DNA of 43,692 nt from Firmicutes bacterium UBA5766 (GTDB taxonomy: Bacteria; Bacillota; Desulfotomaculia; Desulfotomaculales; Nap2-2B). The notes beneath the pieces were generated by a model. It had not been told where the DNA came from. It was given only the letters and a program-made list of their open reading frames with translations, and did no database searches. The position numbers and the translations under genes were made by a program. Where the stretch lies: NCBI GenBank assembly GCA_002418775.1, contig DIEU01000062.1, positions 1 to 43,692 on the forward strand, given 5' to 3'. Below, piece after piece: positions 8,703 through 16,395 of this stretch; the stretch's first letter is position 1; every line of letters starts with the position of its first letter.

Positions 8703-10049
8703 TTACTGTATGTGCCTGCAATAACCGATTCCTTTATACAAAAATCCGTGCTTTACTGCTTCATCCGGATCCAGCATGTTTCTGGCGTCAATAATCACTG
8801 GCATTCTCATTGCTTTACGCAGTTTTTGAAAATCAATTTTAATTAATTCAGGCCATTCGGTCATAAAAACAACCGCGTCTGTCATTCTTGCAGCGTCGTA
8901 AGGACTTTCTGCAAAAGCAACATGGCCTTTTGCGCCGACAAGTTCAGACCTGGCGTTATCCATTGCTTTCGGGTCGTAGCAGGAAATGATGCTGCCCTTG
9001 TTGATTAATTCTTTAATCAGCCTAATTCCCGGAGATTCTCTGACATCATCGGTACCGCTTTTAAAGGCCAAGCCAAGCACTGCAATATTCTTGTTCTTAC
9101 AGACCCAGAGGGCGTCTTCTATTTTTTCAGCAATCAAAGAGATCCTTTTTTCATTAATGCGGCTTATTTCTTTAAGCAGGGTGGTATTGATGCCCATCGC
9201 ATCGGCCATAGCTGATAAGGCCTTCACATCTTTAGGAAAACAACTTCCGCCGTAACCTGCGCCGGCATTGAGGAAATCCCTGCCGATACGTTTGTCAAAA
9301 CCTAAGCCGTACGCGACCTGTTTAATATTTGCGCCTGCTTTTTCACAAATATCAGCAACCAGGTTTATAAAAGAAATCTTCATAGCTAGAAAGGCATTGC
9401 TGGCATGCTTGATTAATTCTGCAGTCGGTATATCCGTGAATAGTATGGGACAGTTGAAATCCTTGTATAATTCACGCAGTTTTCCCCTGGCCCTGTCATT
9501 ATCAGCGCCTAGCACGATGCGGTCCGGGTTCATGAAGTCGCTTACAGCCGAGCCTTCTTTCAAAAACTCGGGATTACTGGCTATATCAAAGGATGAGTCT
9601 GCATTCCAGCCGGTCATTTTTATTATTCGTCTAATTTTTTCCGAAGTACCTGCAGGCACAGTGCTTTTTTCAACGATGAGCGTATAATCTTCAATGAAGC
9701 CGGCAATGGAGCGGGTAACTTCTTCGACCTGGGACATTTCCGCCATCCCGCTTTCTTGAGGCGGTGTTCCGACACATATAAAAATGATCTCAGCCTGGCT
9801 AACGGCAGTCTTAAAATCATCAGTGAAGTAAAGGAGGCCTTTTTCCAGCCCGTTTTTCAACAGTTCATCCAGCCCAGGCTCGAAAAAAGTAGAGATTCCT
9901 CTGGACAGAAGATCAACTTTTTTCTGGTCTTTATCGAGGCAGGCTACGCTATGTCCAAGACTTGCGAAACATGAAGCCGTGACCAGTCCGACATAACCCA
10001 GACCAACGACACACAACCTTGCCATTTTGCGCTGGCATGCTTCGTTCAC
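8703..10049 (-). CDS. ugd: UDP-glucose 6-dehydrogenase
   Basis: A 448-residue cytoplasmic enzyme oxidising UDP-glucose to UDP-glucuronate with two NAD+, supplying precursors for acidic surface polysaccharides. The NAD-binding GLGYVGL (16-22), ICVGTP (91-96), STVPAGT, the NPEFLKEGSA segment and the catalytic Cys270 in GGSCFPKD are all present, as is the C-terminal UDP-binding domain with FKSGTDDVRESP. The start is uncertain: GTG at 10049 has GGGAG 9 bases upstream, while the ATG at 10025 begins at the usual MARLCVVG but has no clear ribosome site. It is transcribed alone, convergent with the DUF2062 gene. No other sugar-nucleotide genes are in view, so the end product is unknown. Confidence 0.93.
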   Translation of the reverse strand: MNEACQRKMARLCVVGLGYVGLVTASCFASLGHSVACLDKDQKKVDLLSRGISTFFEPGLDELLKNGLEKGLLYFTDDFKTAVSQAEIIFICVGTPPQESGMAEMSQVEEVTRSIAGFIEDYTLIVEKSTVPAGTSEKIRRIIKMTGWNADSSFDIASNPEFLKEGSAVSDFMNPDRIVLGADNDRARGKLRELYKDFNCPILFTDIPTAELIKHASNAFLAMKISFINLVADICEKAGANIKQVAYGLGFDKRIGRDFLNAGAGYGGSCFPKDVKALSAMADAMGINTTLLKEISRINEKRISLIAEKIEDALWVCKNKNIAVLGLAFKSGTDDVRESPGIRLIKELINKGSIISCYDPKAMDNARSELVGAKGHVAFAESPYDAARMTDAVVFMTEWPELIKIDFQKLRKAMRMPVIIDARNMLDPDEAVKHGFLYKGIGYCRHIQ

Positions 10050-10264
10050 TAAGAACAACTCCCGACGCAGGAACTGCGTTACATTTATTAGTAAGTTTAT
10101 GTAATTATAGCCATTTGTGTTACCCCGGCAATAATACAATTATCGCTGGGCCATATAGTATGATCAAGGTTTCTTGATAAGACTTTGTAATATCGGGAAC
10201 CTAACTTTCGGTTTATTTCACACCTGCCTTGCCTTTGTCTTCTGAAGCAGCGCAGCCTGGTTCA

Positions 10265-10342
10265 GTCCGAAGCGAACCGTAGGCGATACCGGCACGGAGC
10301 GCCTAAACGAACCATAACAACGATAGGCGGAAGCGAACATAA
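10265..10342. repeat. GC-rich imperfect repeat cluster
   Basis: In the roughly 390 bases between ugd and the PAS-GGDEF gene, the motif GAAGCGAAC occurs twice (near 10269 and 10331). TAGGCG and CGCCTA form a dyad around 10280-10303, followed by GATAGGCGG. No gene is visible here. The pattern suggests a degenerate dispersed repeat; the hairpin at 13-54 has a similar GCGTAGGCGG core. Confidence 0.3.
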
Positions 10343-10356
10343 AAAACTGAGAGCAT

Positions 10357-10396
10357 AAGAAAAGAAAAATCCCGCCTTGCGTTGACTCAAGGAGGG
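10357..10396 (-). terminator. Intrinsic terminator of the PAS-GGDEF gene
   Basis: Read on the minus strand: CCCTCCTTG (10396-10388), an 8-nt loop, CAAGGCGGG (10379-10371), then ATTTTTCTTTTC. The 9-bp stem has one mismatch, and the T-rich tail fits an intrinsic terminator 40 bases after the gene's stop codon. Confidence 0.8.
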
Positions 10397-10436
10397 TTGA
10401 GGGCAAAATAAATAATAAATTTATCGATAAAAACTT

Positions 10437-11906
10437 TTAAACCGGAGAGCAATGATCATTCAGTATGCTTTCACATTTGAGAACTTTATCTTTGTACATA
10501 TTCTTATCGGCTTCTGTAAAAAGCTGAACTAGGTCACCCGGAGTTTCCATAACTGCATACCCGACGGAGATATCTAAATTCAATTGGGAGTTTTCGGAAT
10601 TACTTGCAGCGATATTATCCCTGAGCCTGCGGCAGGAATTTGGGATAATATCAGAATCGCAGCCCGGAAGTAAAACTGCAAATTCGTCGCCTCCTATACG
10701 CGCTACCATATCGCTTTTGCGAAACGACTTTCTAATAACCGCGGCTGCCTCCTTCAGCAAGATATCTCCAAACCTATGTCCAAGTGAATCGTTTATATTT
10801 TTCAGTCCGTCCACATCACATATAACCATACCGATTGGATAGTCCCGTCCGTTTTGTAAACGAAGCATTTCTTGTTCAAAATAGATCCGGTTATAAATAC
10901 CTGTCAGGCCATCGTGAAGGCTGAGGTATTTTAACCTTTCCTCCATTTCTTTCCGGGCCGTTATGTCACGTGCGCTGATTATAGCGCCAATTGGACATTC
11001 GTCATCATCTACTAATAACTTGCCAAATGCTTCCAGCCAGATGTAATAGCCATTTGCATGTTTATAGCGGACTTCTACTGAGACCGAATTTTTATTAGCA
11101 GCAGCAGTTTTATATATGCGTTTGATTTTTTGCAAATCTTCTGGATGAACAAGGTCAAAAAGAGATGATCCCTCAAGTTTCCCAGGATCATACCCTAAAG
11201 TGTTTCTAACAGACGGCCCGATGTATTCAAAAATACCGCCGGCTTTTATTCTGGCTATGATATACAGCATATTATCGGTTATTTGCCTTAAAAACATCTC
11301 TTTTTCCTGTAAAGCTTTTTCCATGCGTTTGCGGTCAGTAATATCCAGGAAAGTACCAACACGTTTCTTGGCGCCAGGAATTGTGCTGACTGTCGCCAGG
11401 ATATTAATTGCATCCATACGCTTATTATTCATTTTAAACTCATAATTTCTCGTTGAATCGTTCGGATATGCCTTTTGCCTGTTGTTGTATTCGAATACTC
11501 TTTCTTTGTCTTCATCTACAATAAAATCTTGTACGTTTTTTTTGTTCTCGACTTCGTCCTTCGTGTATCCTGAGATCTTTTCAAATTCATGATTAACCAT
11601 TGACAGCTTCAAATCTTCTTCAAAGATTACTGTCGGGCAGCCGGTTGTTTCAAAAAGTGTCCGATACTTACTTTCAGATTCCCTGAGCTCTTTTTCAATT
11701 CTTTTGCGTTCAGTTATATCAGAAAGAATACCTGTAACCCCGACTATCTTGCTATCTTTCAGCAATACTTTGCAGGAAGTTTGTACGTAATAGGTAGTTC
11801 CGTCAAGATCTACAAGCCTGAATTCAATTGATTCCGGCTTCTTTTCTATAGCATTCTGTATGCTGCCTAAAACAAGGGAAAGATCATCGGGATGCACATA
11901 ACGCAT
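10437..11906 (-). CDS. PAS-PAS-PAS-GGDEF protein, first PAS truncated
   Basis: A 489-residue diguanylate cyclase-type signalling protein. Residues 1-70 are only the second half of a PAS/PAC fold (from YVHPDDL to GILSDITERKR). Two complete PAS-PAC units follow at about 76-195 and 200-320, each ending in a DITxRKxME helix. The cyclase domain at about 325-485 has LTGIYNR, the metal-site DVDGLKNINDSLGH and an intact RIGGDEFAV. It should make c-di-GMP and has no membrane segment. The first ATG is 11906, with GGTGA about 7 bases upstream, but PAS-like sequence (AANQLGINLEPG) continues in frame upstream until a stop at 12060-12062 without a usable start. The gene therefore appears to have lost its 5' end where it meets the plus-strand GGDEF-LuxR remnant. 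The product may still be made. Confidence 0.8.
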   Translation of the reverse strand: MRYVHPDDLSLVLGSIQNAIEKKPESIEFRLVDLDGTTYYVQTSCKVLLKDSKIVGVTGILSDITERKRIEKELRESESKYRTLFETTGCPTVIFEEDLKLSMVNHEFEKISGYTKDEVENKKNVQDFIVDEDKERVFEYNNRQKAYPNDSTRNYEFKMNNKRMDAINILATVSTIPGAKKRVGTFLDITDRKRMEKALQEKEMFLRQITDNMLYIIARIKAGGIFEYIGPSVRNTLGYDPGKLEGSSLFDLVHPEDLQKIKRIYKTAAANKNSVSVEVRYKHANGYYIWLEAFGKLLVDDDECPIGAIISARDITARKEMEERLKYLSLHDGLTGIYNRIYFEQEMLRLQNGRDYPIGMVICDVDGLKNINDSLGHRFGDILLKEAAAVIRKSFRKSDMVARIGGDEFAVLLPGCDSDIIPNSCRRLRDNIAASNSENSQLNLDISVGYAVMETPGDLVQLFTEADKNMYKDKVLKCESILNDHCSPV

Positions 11907-12010
11907 TATATTGTCACCAATATTGCTTCCCGGTTCAAGATTAATGCCTAACTGATTTGCAGCCGACTGACCGGCGAATCTTCCAAACTCGTTCCCCTGA
12001 ATACCTGTAA

Positions 12011-12547
12011 AAATATCCTGTGCCAGGCTACTTTGTAATAAAGGAATTAGCCAAACTGATCAAAAAATGCTGCAGGAAGGAAGGTGACTGGACAGCAAGG
12101 TACGGCGGCGCGGAATATATTTTAGTTATGTTTGATGTTGACGAAAAACAGGCTTACCGGATCTGCAAACACATCAATGATAAAATCAATAAGCATGAAT
12201 TTTGTTTCGAAGGAAAATTAATTAATCTTGAGGCCGGTATCGGTTTTCACGTGCTGAATAACGAAATTATGCCGGCCGAGCAATTTATTAAAGCCGCCAG
12301 CAGAACGCTTCACACCGGCGGCCGGGAGGAGAACGGCGACTCGGGGAGAAACCTGGAAGGACTTTTGCAAAATTACCTGCTGACACAGCGTGAAAAGGAG
12401 GTTGCCTTGCTGCTTTTGCAAGGCCGCTCGAACGATAAAATCGCCCGGGATTTATTTATCAGTATTTCAACTGTAAAAAAGCATATTGCCAGTATTTTTG
12501 ACAAAGCGGAAGTGAAATCCAGATCGGAGTTTGTATCCAAGTCTTAA
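12011..12547 (+). pseudogene. 5'-truncated GGDEF-like/LuxR-HTH regulator
   Basis: The open frame starts right after a stop at 12008-12010. It begins in the middle of a GGDEF-fold domain (GYFVIKELAKLIKKCCRK matches the GDxVLxxLAxxL helix), so the N-terminal half of the domain, including the metal-binding DxDxFK strand, is missing. The active loop is RYGGAEY instead of RYGGDEF. After a linker near residues 95-115 comes a standard LuxR HTH (LTQREKEVALLLLQGRSNDKIARD, ISTVKKHI) ending KSRSEFVSKS. The only possible start is GTG at 12020 without any ribosome site. I read it as a decaying remnant. Its 5' end faces the truncated PAS-GGDEF gene on the other strand. Confidence 0.7.
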
Positions 12548-12581
12548 ACAAAAAGGTATTATTATCGCAAAGGAAATTAAG

Positions 12582-12612
12582 AAGGCAAGCTGACTTTCAC
12601 GCTTGCCTTTGG
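12582..12612 (+). terminator. Hairpin after GGDEF-LuxR remnant
   Basis: A perfect 9-bp stem, AAGGCAAGC (12582-12590) with GCTTGCCTT (12601-12609), 35 bases after the remnant's stop. Only a TTT follows, so it is a moderate intrinsic terminator. Confidence 0.6.
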
Positions 12613-12691
12613 CTTCTGCCTAAAAAAACCTTTTCCCTCCAATGTTTTCCTCCGGAACTATTGTTTGTGCTGGTATCCGTATGGCTTATGC

Positions 12692-12973
12692 TCAGCCCTG
12701 TTCAGCGTTTTGTTTTAATTCTTTTTCTTTCTGTCTAAACTCTTCTGTTTCAATTTCTCCCTTGGCATATCTTTCTCTAAGAATGATAAGAGCCGAATCT
12801 TCTTTGACTTTAGCTTCACTTTTGATACCCAAATATTTGCTTAAAAATCTTATGGCAAGATAAATTATCGCAATTACGATAACAACTTTCAAGACCAGGA
12901 TCAGCAATGTCAGCCATAAATAGTCACCCCGGACTATAAAATTACCGCCAGGGCTGATAAAATTATGCATCAT
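12692..12973 (-). CDS. Small membrane protein with SHOCT domain
   Basis: A 93-residue protein with a single long hydrophobic helix at about 18-44. A C-terminal SHOCT-type short helical domain follows (ALIILRERYAKGEIETEEFRQKEKEL, about 63-88). SHOCT domains are short C-terminal modules of unknown, probably oligomerising, function. GGGAGG lies 5 bases before the first ATG (a second ATG follows immediately). It is downstream of a secreted DUF2680-like gene on the same strand, but separated from it by a strong hairpin, so it is probably its own unit. Confidence 0.8.
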   Translation of the reverse strand: MMHNFISPGGNFIVRGDYLWLTLLILVLKVVIVIAIIYLAIRFLSKYLGIKSEAKVKEDSALIILRERYAKGEIETEEFRQKEKELKQNAEQG

Positions 12974-13153
12974 GGCAACCTCCCTTCTTAATCCTTGTCA
13001 CCTGTCTGGTACGATTTTTCCGCCCCTTTCGAGATTTGTTTCTGTCTTGCCAAACTATCCGATATTTTAGCACTGACCCATATAAACAGTTACTTAGGGT
13101 TAGAATAATACAAAGAATATGGGAAGACTGGCATTAAAAATACACGTTTCATG

Positions 13154-13196
13154 TTAAGGAAAGAGCAGTCCTTATTTAAAGCCGCTCTTTCCTTAA
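13154..13196 (-). terminator. 13-bp perfect hairpin between minus-strand genes
   Basis: TTAAGGAAAGAGC (13154-13166) is perfectly complementary to GCTCTTTCCTTAA (13184-13196). It follows the stop of the gene at 13218-13616 by about 20 bases on the minus strand. The T-run downstream is poor, so it may terminate inefficiently or protect the mRNA 3' end. Confidence 0.6.
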
Positions 13197-13217
13197 ACGT
13201 TCTTTTATTGGTTTATA

Positions 13218-13616
13218 TTAATTTGATGCATTAATGCAATTTCCGCAAGATCCGTCCCTCAGTCTTAGTCCTTGACCAGTTCCATTGTTAGCGCCTTGTT
13301 TACCGGATCCCATGAGGCCAAAACATTGCCCGGACTTAATTCTCTCAATCCTCTTATCAGCTTGAGCCTGCGTAATTGTTCCAGCTTTAACAGCATCCTG
13401 AACCATTTGGATTTGCGTATCTTGCAGCGCTTGTTTCGCTTTAGCATCTGTTACACCAAGGTTGTCCGCAAATTTTGATATAAAGCTTTGATACATAGCA
13501 TTTAGATCGGGTTTACTAGTGTCGTTTGTAGCAGCAAAAGCCATGCCGGATATCATCCCGGCAAAAACAATCACGACCAGTACAATACCTACTTTACGCC
13601 ATTTTAAATTCTTCAT
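13218..13616 (-). CDS. Secreted small protein, DUF2680-like
   Basis: A 132-residue exported protein. A clear Sec signal peptide covers 1-28 (basic KNLKWRK, hydrophobic core, MAFA cleavage region). The mature part has the pattern FADNLGVTDAKAKQAL, then an amphipathic helix and GTITQAQADKRIERI, which matches the helical repeat style of DUF2680 proteins seen in clostridial genomes. The C-terminal tail is glycine-rich and holds three cysteines (GQCFGLMG, GSCGNCINASN). AAGGGGG is 8 bases upstream of the ATG. No function can be assigned. DUF2680 membership is by eye. Confidence 0.7.
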   Translation of the reverse strand: MKNLKWRKVGIVLVVIVFAGMISGMAFAATNDTSKPDLNAMYQSFISKFADNLGVTDAKAKQALQDTQIQMVQDAVKAGTITQAQADKRIERIKSGQCFGLMGSGKQGANNGTGQGLRLRDGSCGNCINASN

Positions 13617-13697
13617 TATGCAACCCCCTTATAATTTTTAAATCCTGATAACTGTAGCCAATATAACATATATATGAGCGTAAAGTGTGTCATTTTG

Positions 13698-13726
13698 TTG
13701 ACATCATAATGTCATTATTATGATAT
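13698..13726 (+). promoter_or_regulatory. Sigma-A type promoter with internal dyad
   Basis: TTGACA (13698-13703), a 17-base spacer, then TGATAT (13721-13726). An 8-bp inverted repeat, ATCATAAT (13703-13710) with ATTATGAT (13717-13724), lies between and across the two boxes, where a repressor would bind. It drives only a 12-residue ORF and a LuxR gene tail. Confidence 0.6.
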
Positions 13727-13752
13727 AGCTGAACGAATACAAGAGGGTCAAA

Positions 13753-13791
13753 ATGAAGACAAGAATGAACAGAACCAAATATTTCAGATAA
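13753..13791 (+). CDS. 12-residue ORF (leader peptide or decayed gene start)
   Basis: ATG at 13753 with AAGAGGG 5-6 bases upstream, encoding MKTRMNRTKYFR and then TAA. It starts about 27 bases after a near-consensus promoter. It may be the 5' end of a gene whose body was deleted, since a LuxR C-terminus lies just downstream, or a real short peptide. There is no homology that I recognise. Confidence 0.35.
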   Translation: MKTRMNRTKYFR

Positions 13792-13846
13792 TAAGCATGA
13801 GGAGCATGTGCAATATTTACTAAAAAATAAATTGAAATTATAAATA

Positions 13847-13879
13847 AAATCCAGATCGGAGTTTATATCCAGGTTTTAG
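13847..13879 (+). pseudogene. 3' remnant of a LuxR-HTH gene
   Basis: The codons read KSRSEFISRF and then TAG, the typical last residues of a LuxR-type HTH protein. They closely match the end of the remnant at 12515-12547 (KSRSEFVSKS). At DNA level the two copies share the block AAATCCAGATCGGAGTTT. Upstream in frame there is a stop within 12 bases, so nothing more of the gene survives. Apart from this, the promoter, the 12-codon ORF and the terminator, positions 13617-14000 hold nothing I recognise. Confidence 0.6.
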
Positions 13880-13912
13880 ATTGGTCCAGATTAAGAAGCT
13901 CGAAAGATTATG

Positions 13913-13956
13913 AATGGCGGGAAGGGCCTTGAAGGGATCCTCCCGCCATTGTTTTG
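13913..13956 (+). terminator. Strong intrinsic terminator after LuxR remnant
   Basis: A 10-bp perfect stem, AATGGCGGGA (13913-13922) with TCCCGCCATT (13941-13950), is followed by GTTTTG. It closes the short transcription unit that begins at the promoter at 13698. Confidence 0.75.
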
Positions 13957-14000
13957 TCCAAATGATAAAAAGAGTGCCTCTTTAGGAGCGCTTTTGTGTA

Positions 14001-14396
14001 TTATATACCCGGTTGTCCGCTAGGAGCAGTAAGATCGTTTTCTTTTGGGTTCGGGCCGTATTTATTTGCGCCAGGATCACTATCAGTAGCAAGTAGAATA
14101 ATTGCCCAGATCCATCCAATTATAGGTATTAAACCTATAAGAACATACCAGCCGCTTTTACCGATATCATGTAATCTTCTTACCGCTACTGCAATACTTG
14201 GCAATAAAACAAACAGAGAATACAAGCTGCTTATTAAACCCATTCCTTGACCGCTCATGGTATGGAAAAATGTGTCAAGTATACTTGCCGCTATTGAAAA
14301 AATTAAATTAAACAAAAAAAACATCCAGTATTCTTTCCGTCTTGCTCTTCCCTCAAATACAACATACTTTTTTATTACCGAAATATACCATTCCAT
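14001..14396 (-). CDS. DUF805 family membrane protein
   Basis: A 131-residue inner-membrane protein with the full DUF805 pattern: FEGRARRKEYWMFFLFN near the N-terminus, PSIAVAVRRLHDIGKSGWY in the middle and NKYGPNPKE near the end. About three to four hydrophobic helices lie between. The family is widespread, often near phage or stress genes, and its role is unknown. AAGGAGGG lies 7-8 bases before the ATG. It is transcribed alone. Confidence 0.9.
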   Translation of the reverse strand: MEWYISVIKKYVVFEGRARRKEYWMFFLFNLIFSIAASILDTFFHTMSGQGMGLISSLYSLFVLLPSIAVAVRRLHDIGKSGWYVLIGLIPIIGWIWAIILLATDSDPGANKYGPNPKENDLTAPSGQPGI

Positions 14397-14499
14397 TTTT
14401 CTACCCTCCTTGAAAGATGTTTTATGCTACTATTCCTATTTTATTTTTATATGCTAAATAATTCAATAATATTTGGATACTAAATGTTAAGAGTAAATG

Positions 14500-14546
14500 T
14501 CCCGGGAATGACTCGAATCAGCGACCAACGGATTAGCCGTAGAGGT
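14500..14546 (-). other. Degenerate tRNA-like 3' fragment
   Basis: Read on the minus strand, the piece CTAATCCGTTGGTCGCTGA followed by TTCGAGTC resembles the 3' half of a tRNA: anticodon stem, variable loop, T arm and TTCGA loop, then a CCCGGGA acceptor-like end. The anticodon loop has lost bases (ACGG-CTAAT-CCGT), and the T-stem 3' strand (CATTC) no longer pairs with GCTGA. No 5' half is visible. It is a relic or chance likeness, possibly of an Arg-type tRNA. The rest of 14397-14747 holds no recognisable element. Confidence 0.35.
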
Positions 14547-14747
14547 TCTTTATTTACTTATTCACTATACCGCATACCGCTTTTTGGAATATAATAGATA
14601 CCAAACACTTATACAGATATCTCTTCTGTTTTAGCTGCCAAAGTTCCCGGCGCACCCAGAGCGTTGATGTTACCAGGCCTTTGATGGGAACATCGGCTTA
14701 AAACTGACGGGGATATTGATTAATATTTATTTTTGGGAGGACAACCT

Positions 14748-15488
14748 ATGGAACTATTAAACATAGTCAACATTGACGCTGAAAACCTGCCTGAGGCCTG
14801 GTATCTTTTACAGCAAAAGCTCTGGGATATCGATGCTTATGAGTACCGTGTGGAGCATGGTTCATACCCGGGGATGCTCCGGAGAGAATTTGATTTTGTC
14901 GTTTGCCGGATCAGAAGGCCTCATATCAGGCCCCTGTGCGATATCGTTCCACATCATATGAGCTTCCCGCCCCCGACTACTGCCGCGAAAATCGAGGAAT
15001 ATTTCAACTCCTACATCCTTAACCCGTTAGTGCCGGAAAATACCTTCTATACCTATGGCGAAAGGATTGTCCCACAGGTTATAGAGGTTATCCGCCGGTT
15101 CCAGACCTGGGGATTCGGACATGCCAAAGCCTCTGTTACAATAGCCAAACCAGAAGACATCACTGCCTTAAGAACTCCCGACGATCCGGAGAGCCGTGCC
15201 TCGGAGCCCTGCTTGCGTGAAATTACTTTTAAGATGAGGCGTGATCGTGAGGACAATATCTGGCGGCTGCATATGGTAATATACTTCAGGGTGTGGGACC
15301 TTTTTGGGGGATTTCCAGAAAACCTCGGAGGCCTTCAGTTGCTCAATGAATGGGTAGTTAAAAGTATAGGCCCCCACCCCAGGACAGGCGAGCCTCTAGA
15401 AACCGGTGAAATGGTTGTTATGTCTCCTTCTTTAAATGTGCGGGAGCATATCTTCGACTACTCCAAAGAGCGCGTCGGGAAGATTTAG
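14748..15488 (+). CDS. Thymidylate synthase (ThyA)-superfamily protein
   Basis: A 246-residue protein that matches the ThyA fold in its C-terminal half. Cys155 in SEPCLREITF takes the place of the catalytic Cys in APCH. Arg181, Asp184 and Asn192 (YFRVWDLFGGFPENL) have exactly the spacing of Arg166, Asp169 and Asn177 of E. coli ThyA, and a terminal block with NVREHIFDY stands where the His/Tyr dUMP-sugar contacts lie. The N-terminal half is unlike bacterial ThyA and recalls the shorter archaeal/methanogen-type enzymes. GGGAGG sits 7 bases before the ATG at 14748. It may methylate dUMP or a related pyrimidine nucleotide. The upstream ThyX-like protein lacks its signature motif, so this could be the working dTMP synthase. 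Substrate assignment is inference. Confidence 0.65.
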   Translation: MELLNIVNIDAENLPEAWYLLQQKLWDIDAYEYRVEHGSYPGMLRREFDFVVCRIRRPHIRPLCDIVPHHMSFPPPTTAAKIEEYFNSYILNPLVPENTFYTYGERIVPQVIEVIRRFQTWGFGHAKASVTIAKPEDITALRTPDDPESRASEPCLREITFKMRRDREDNIWRLHMVIYFRVWDLFGGFPENLGGLQLLNEWVVKSIGPHPRTGEPLETGEMVVMSPSLNVREHIFDYSKERVGKI

Positions 15489-15506
15489 CGGACATTACGG
15501 GCAAAA

Positions 15507-15565
15507 GACACAAGGGGACGGTTCTTCTCCTGTGTCTGCGTCTGAGCACAGGTAGAACCGTCCCC
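15507..15565. repeat. REP-like palindrome
   Basis: GGGGACGGTTCT (15514-15525) and AGAACCGTCCCC (15554-15565) form a perfect 12-bp inverted repeat. An inner pair, GACACA (15507-15512) and TGTGTC (15531-15536), can form an alternative hairpin. Sequences of this type recur between genes in several clostridial genomes as REP-like elements, as I recall. Here it sits between convergent genes, where it may also stop transcription. A single copy is seen in this window. Confidence 0.65.
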
Positions 15566-15603
15566 ATGACTCCGCTAACTTTTAGTTTTCGCTGTAGTAA
15601 TAG

Positions 15604-16395
15604 TTACAAAATCATGACCACTCCCAAAGCGATGACCATCACCATGAAAAGTGGTCCGTAAACCTTCTCCAGGGTGGGGGTTTTTATTCTGCCCAGAAAC
15701 CTGGGACCCAAAAATGCTCCTGCCGTCGCCCCCAGGGCCAGGAACAGGGTTAGCATCAAATTAATCTGCCCCAGTGCAAGGTGCCCAAACAGACCAAAAA
15801 TGGCGTTAAAAAGGAGTACAAATACGGATGTGCCCACTACCATTGCTGCCGGCAGCCCCATAATGTACAATCCGGCGATAACTGGCGGTGTCCCACTCAT
15901 CCCGAAGAGCCCGGCCATGGCGCCGGAGAGAATGCCAAAAACAGCACTCATTGCTTTGCTTGCCCAGGTAAGGGAAGGTGAAGCCTCTTCGGTATTAGCG
16001 CCGGACCTTCCTCTTCTCCGGGTACTAAATAGCATCGGAATGGTCAGGATAATCATAAAAACACCAAAGAGCTTCCTCAGGAAAGCGGCAGAAATCAGGG
16101 TTGACACGTAGGCACCAATCAAAGCACCGATTATGCCACCAGTCCCAAAAGCTATTCCCACAGGTATATTTAGGTTACCCCGCCGGTAGTGGCTGACCGA
16201 GCCGGAGATGGTCGTGGGAATTATTGAAGCCAGAGATGTGGCTACGGCAAACTGGGTTGGCACATGGAATAAAAGGGTCAGCGCTGGCACATAGAAAAAA
16301 CCGCCACCGCCACCAAACATGGTCACCATGAGGCCAACGGCAAAGCCAAGCAGAAGCAGTGGCAAAATCCAGCTGGCAGTGAATTCAACTGACAT
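15604..16395 (-). CDS. TauE/SafE-family anion permease
   Basis: A 263-residue membrane protein with two repeated halves of about four helices each. It has the glycine-rich MFGGGGGFFYVPAL start typical of TauE/SafE (sulfite/sulfoacetate exporter) proteins and the matching second-half GLFGMSGTPPVIAG. A basic linker, RRRGRSGANTEE, separates the halves. The family moves sulfite, sulfoacetate or related organic anions; the substrate here is unknown. It is the last gene of the marR operon, and its start overlaps the MBL gene's end by 11 bases, suggesting coupled translation. Confidence 0.85.
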   Translation of the reverse strand: MSVEFTASWILPLLLLGFAVGLMVTMFGGGGGFFYVPALTLLFHVPTQFAVATSLASIIPTTISGSVSHYRRGNLNIPVGIAFGTGGIIGALIGAYVSTLISAAFLRKLFGVFMIILTIPMLFSTRRRGRSGANTEEASPSLTWASKAMSAVFGILSGAMAGLFGMSGTPPVIAGLYIMGLPAAMVVGTSVFVLLFNAIFGLFGHLALGQINLMLTLFLALGATAGAFLGPRFLGRIKTPTLEKVYGPLFMVMVIALGVVMIL

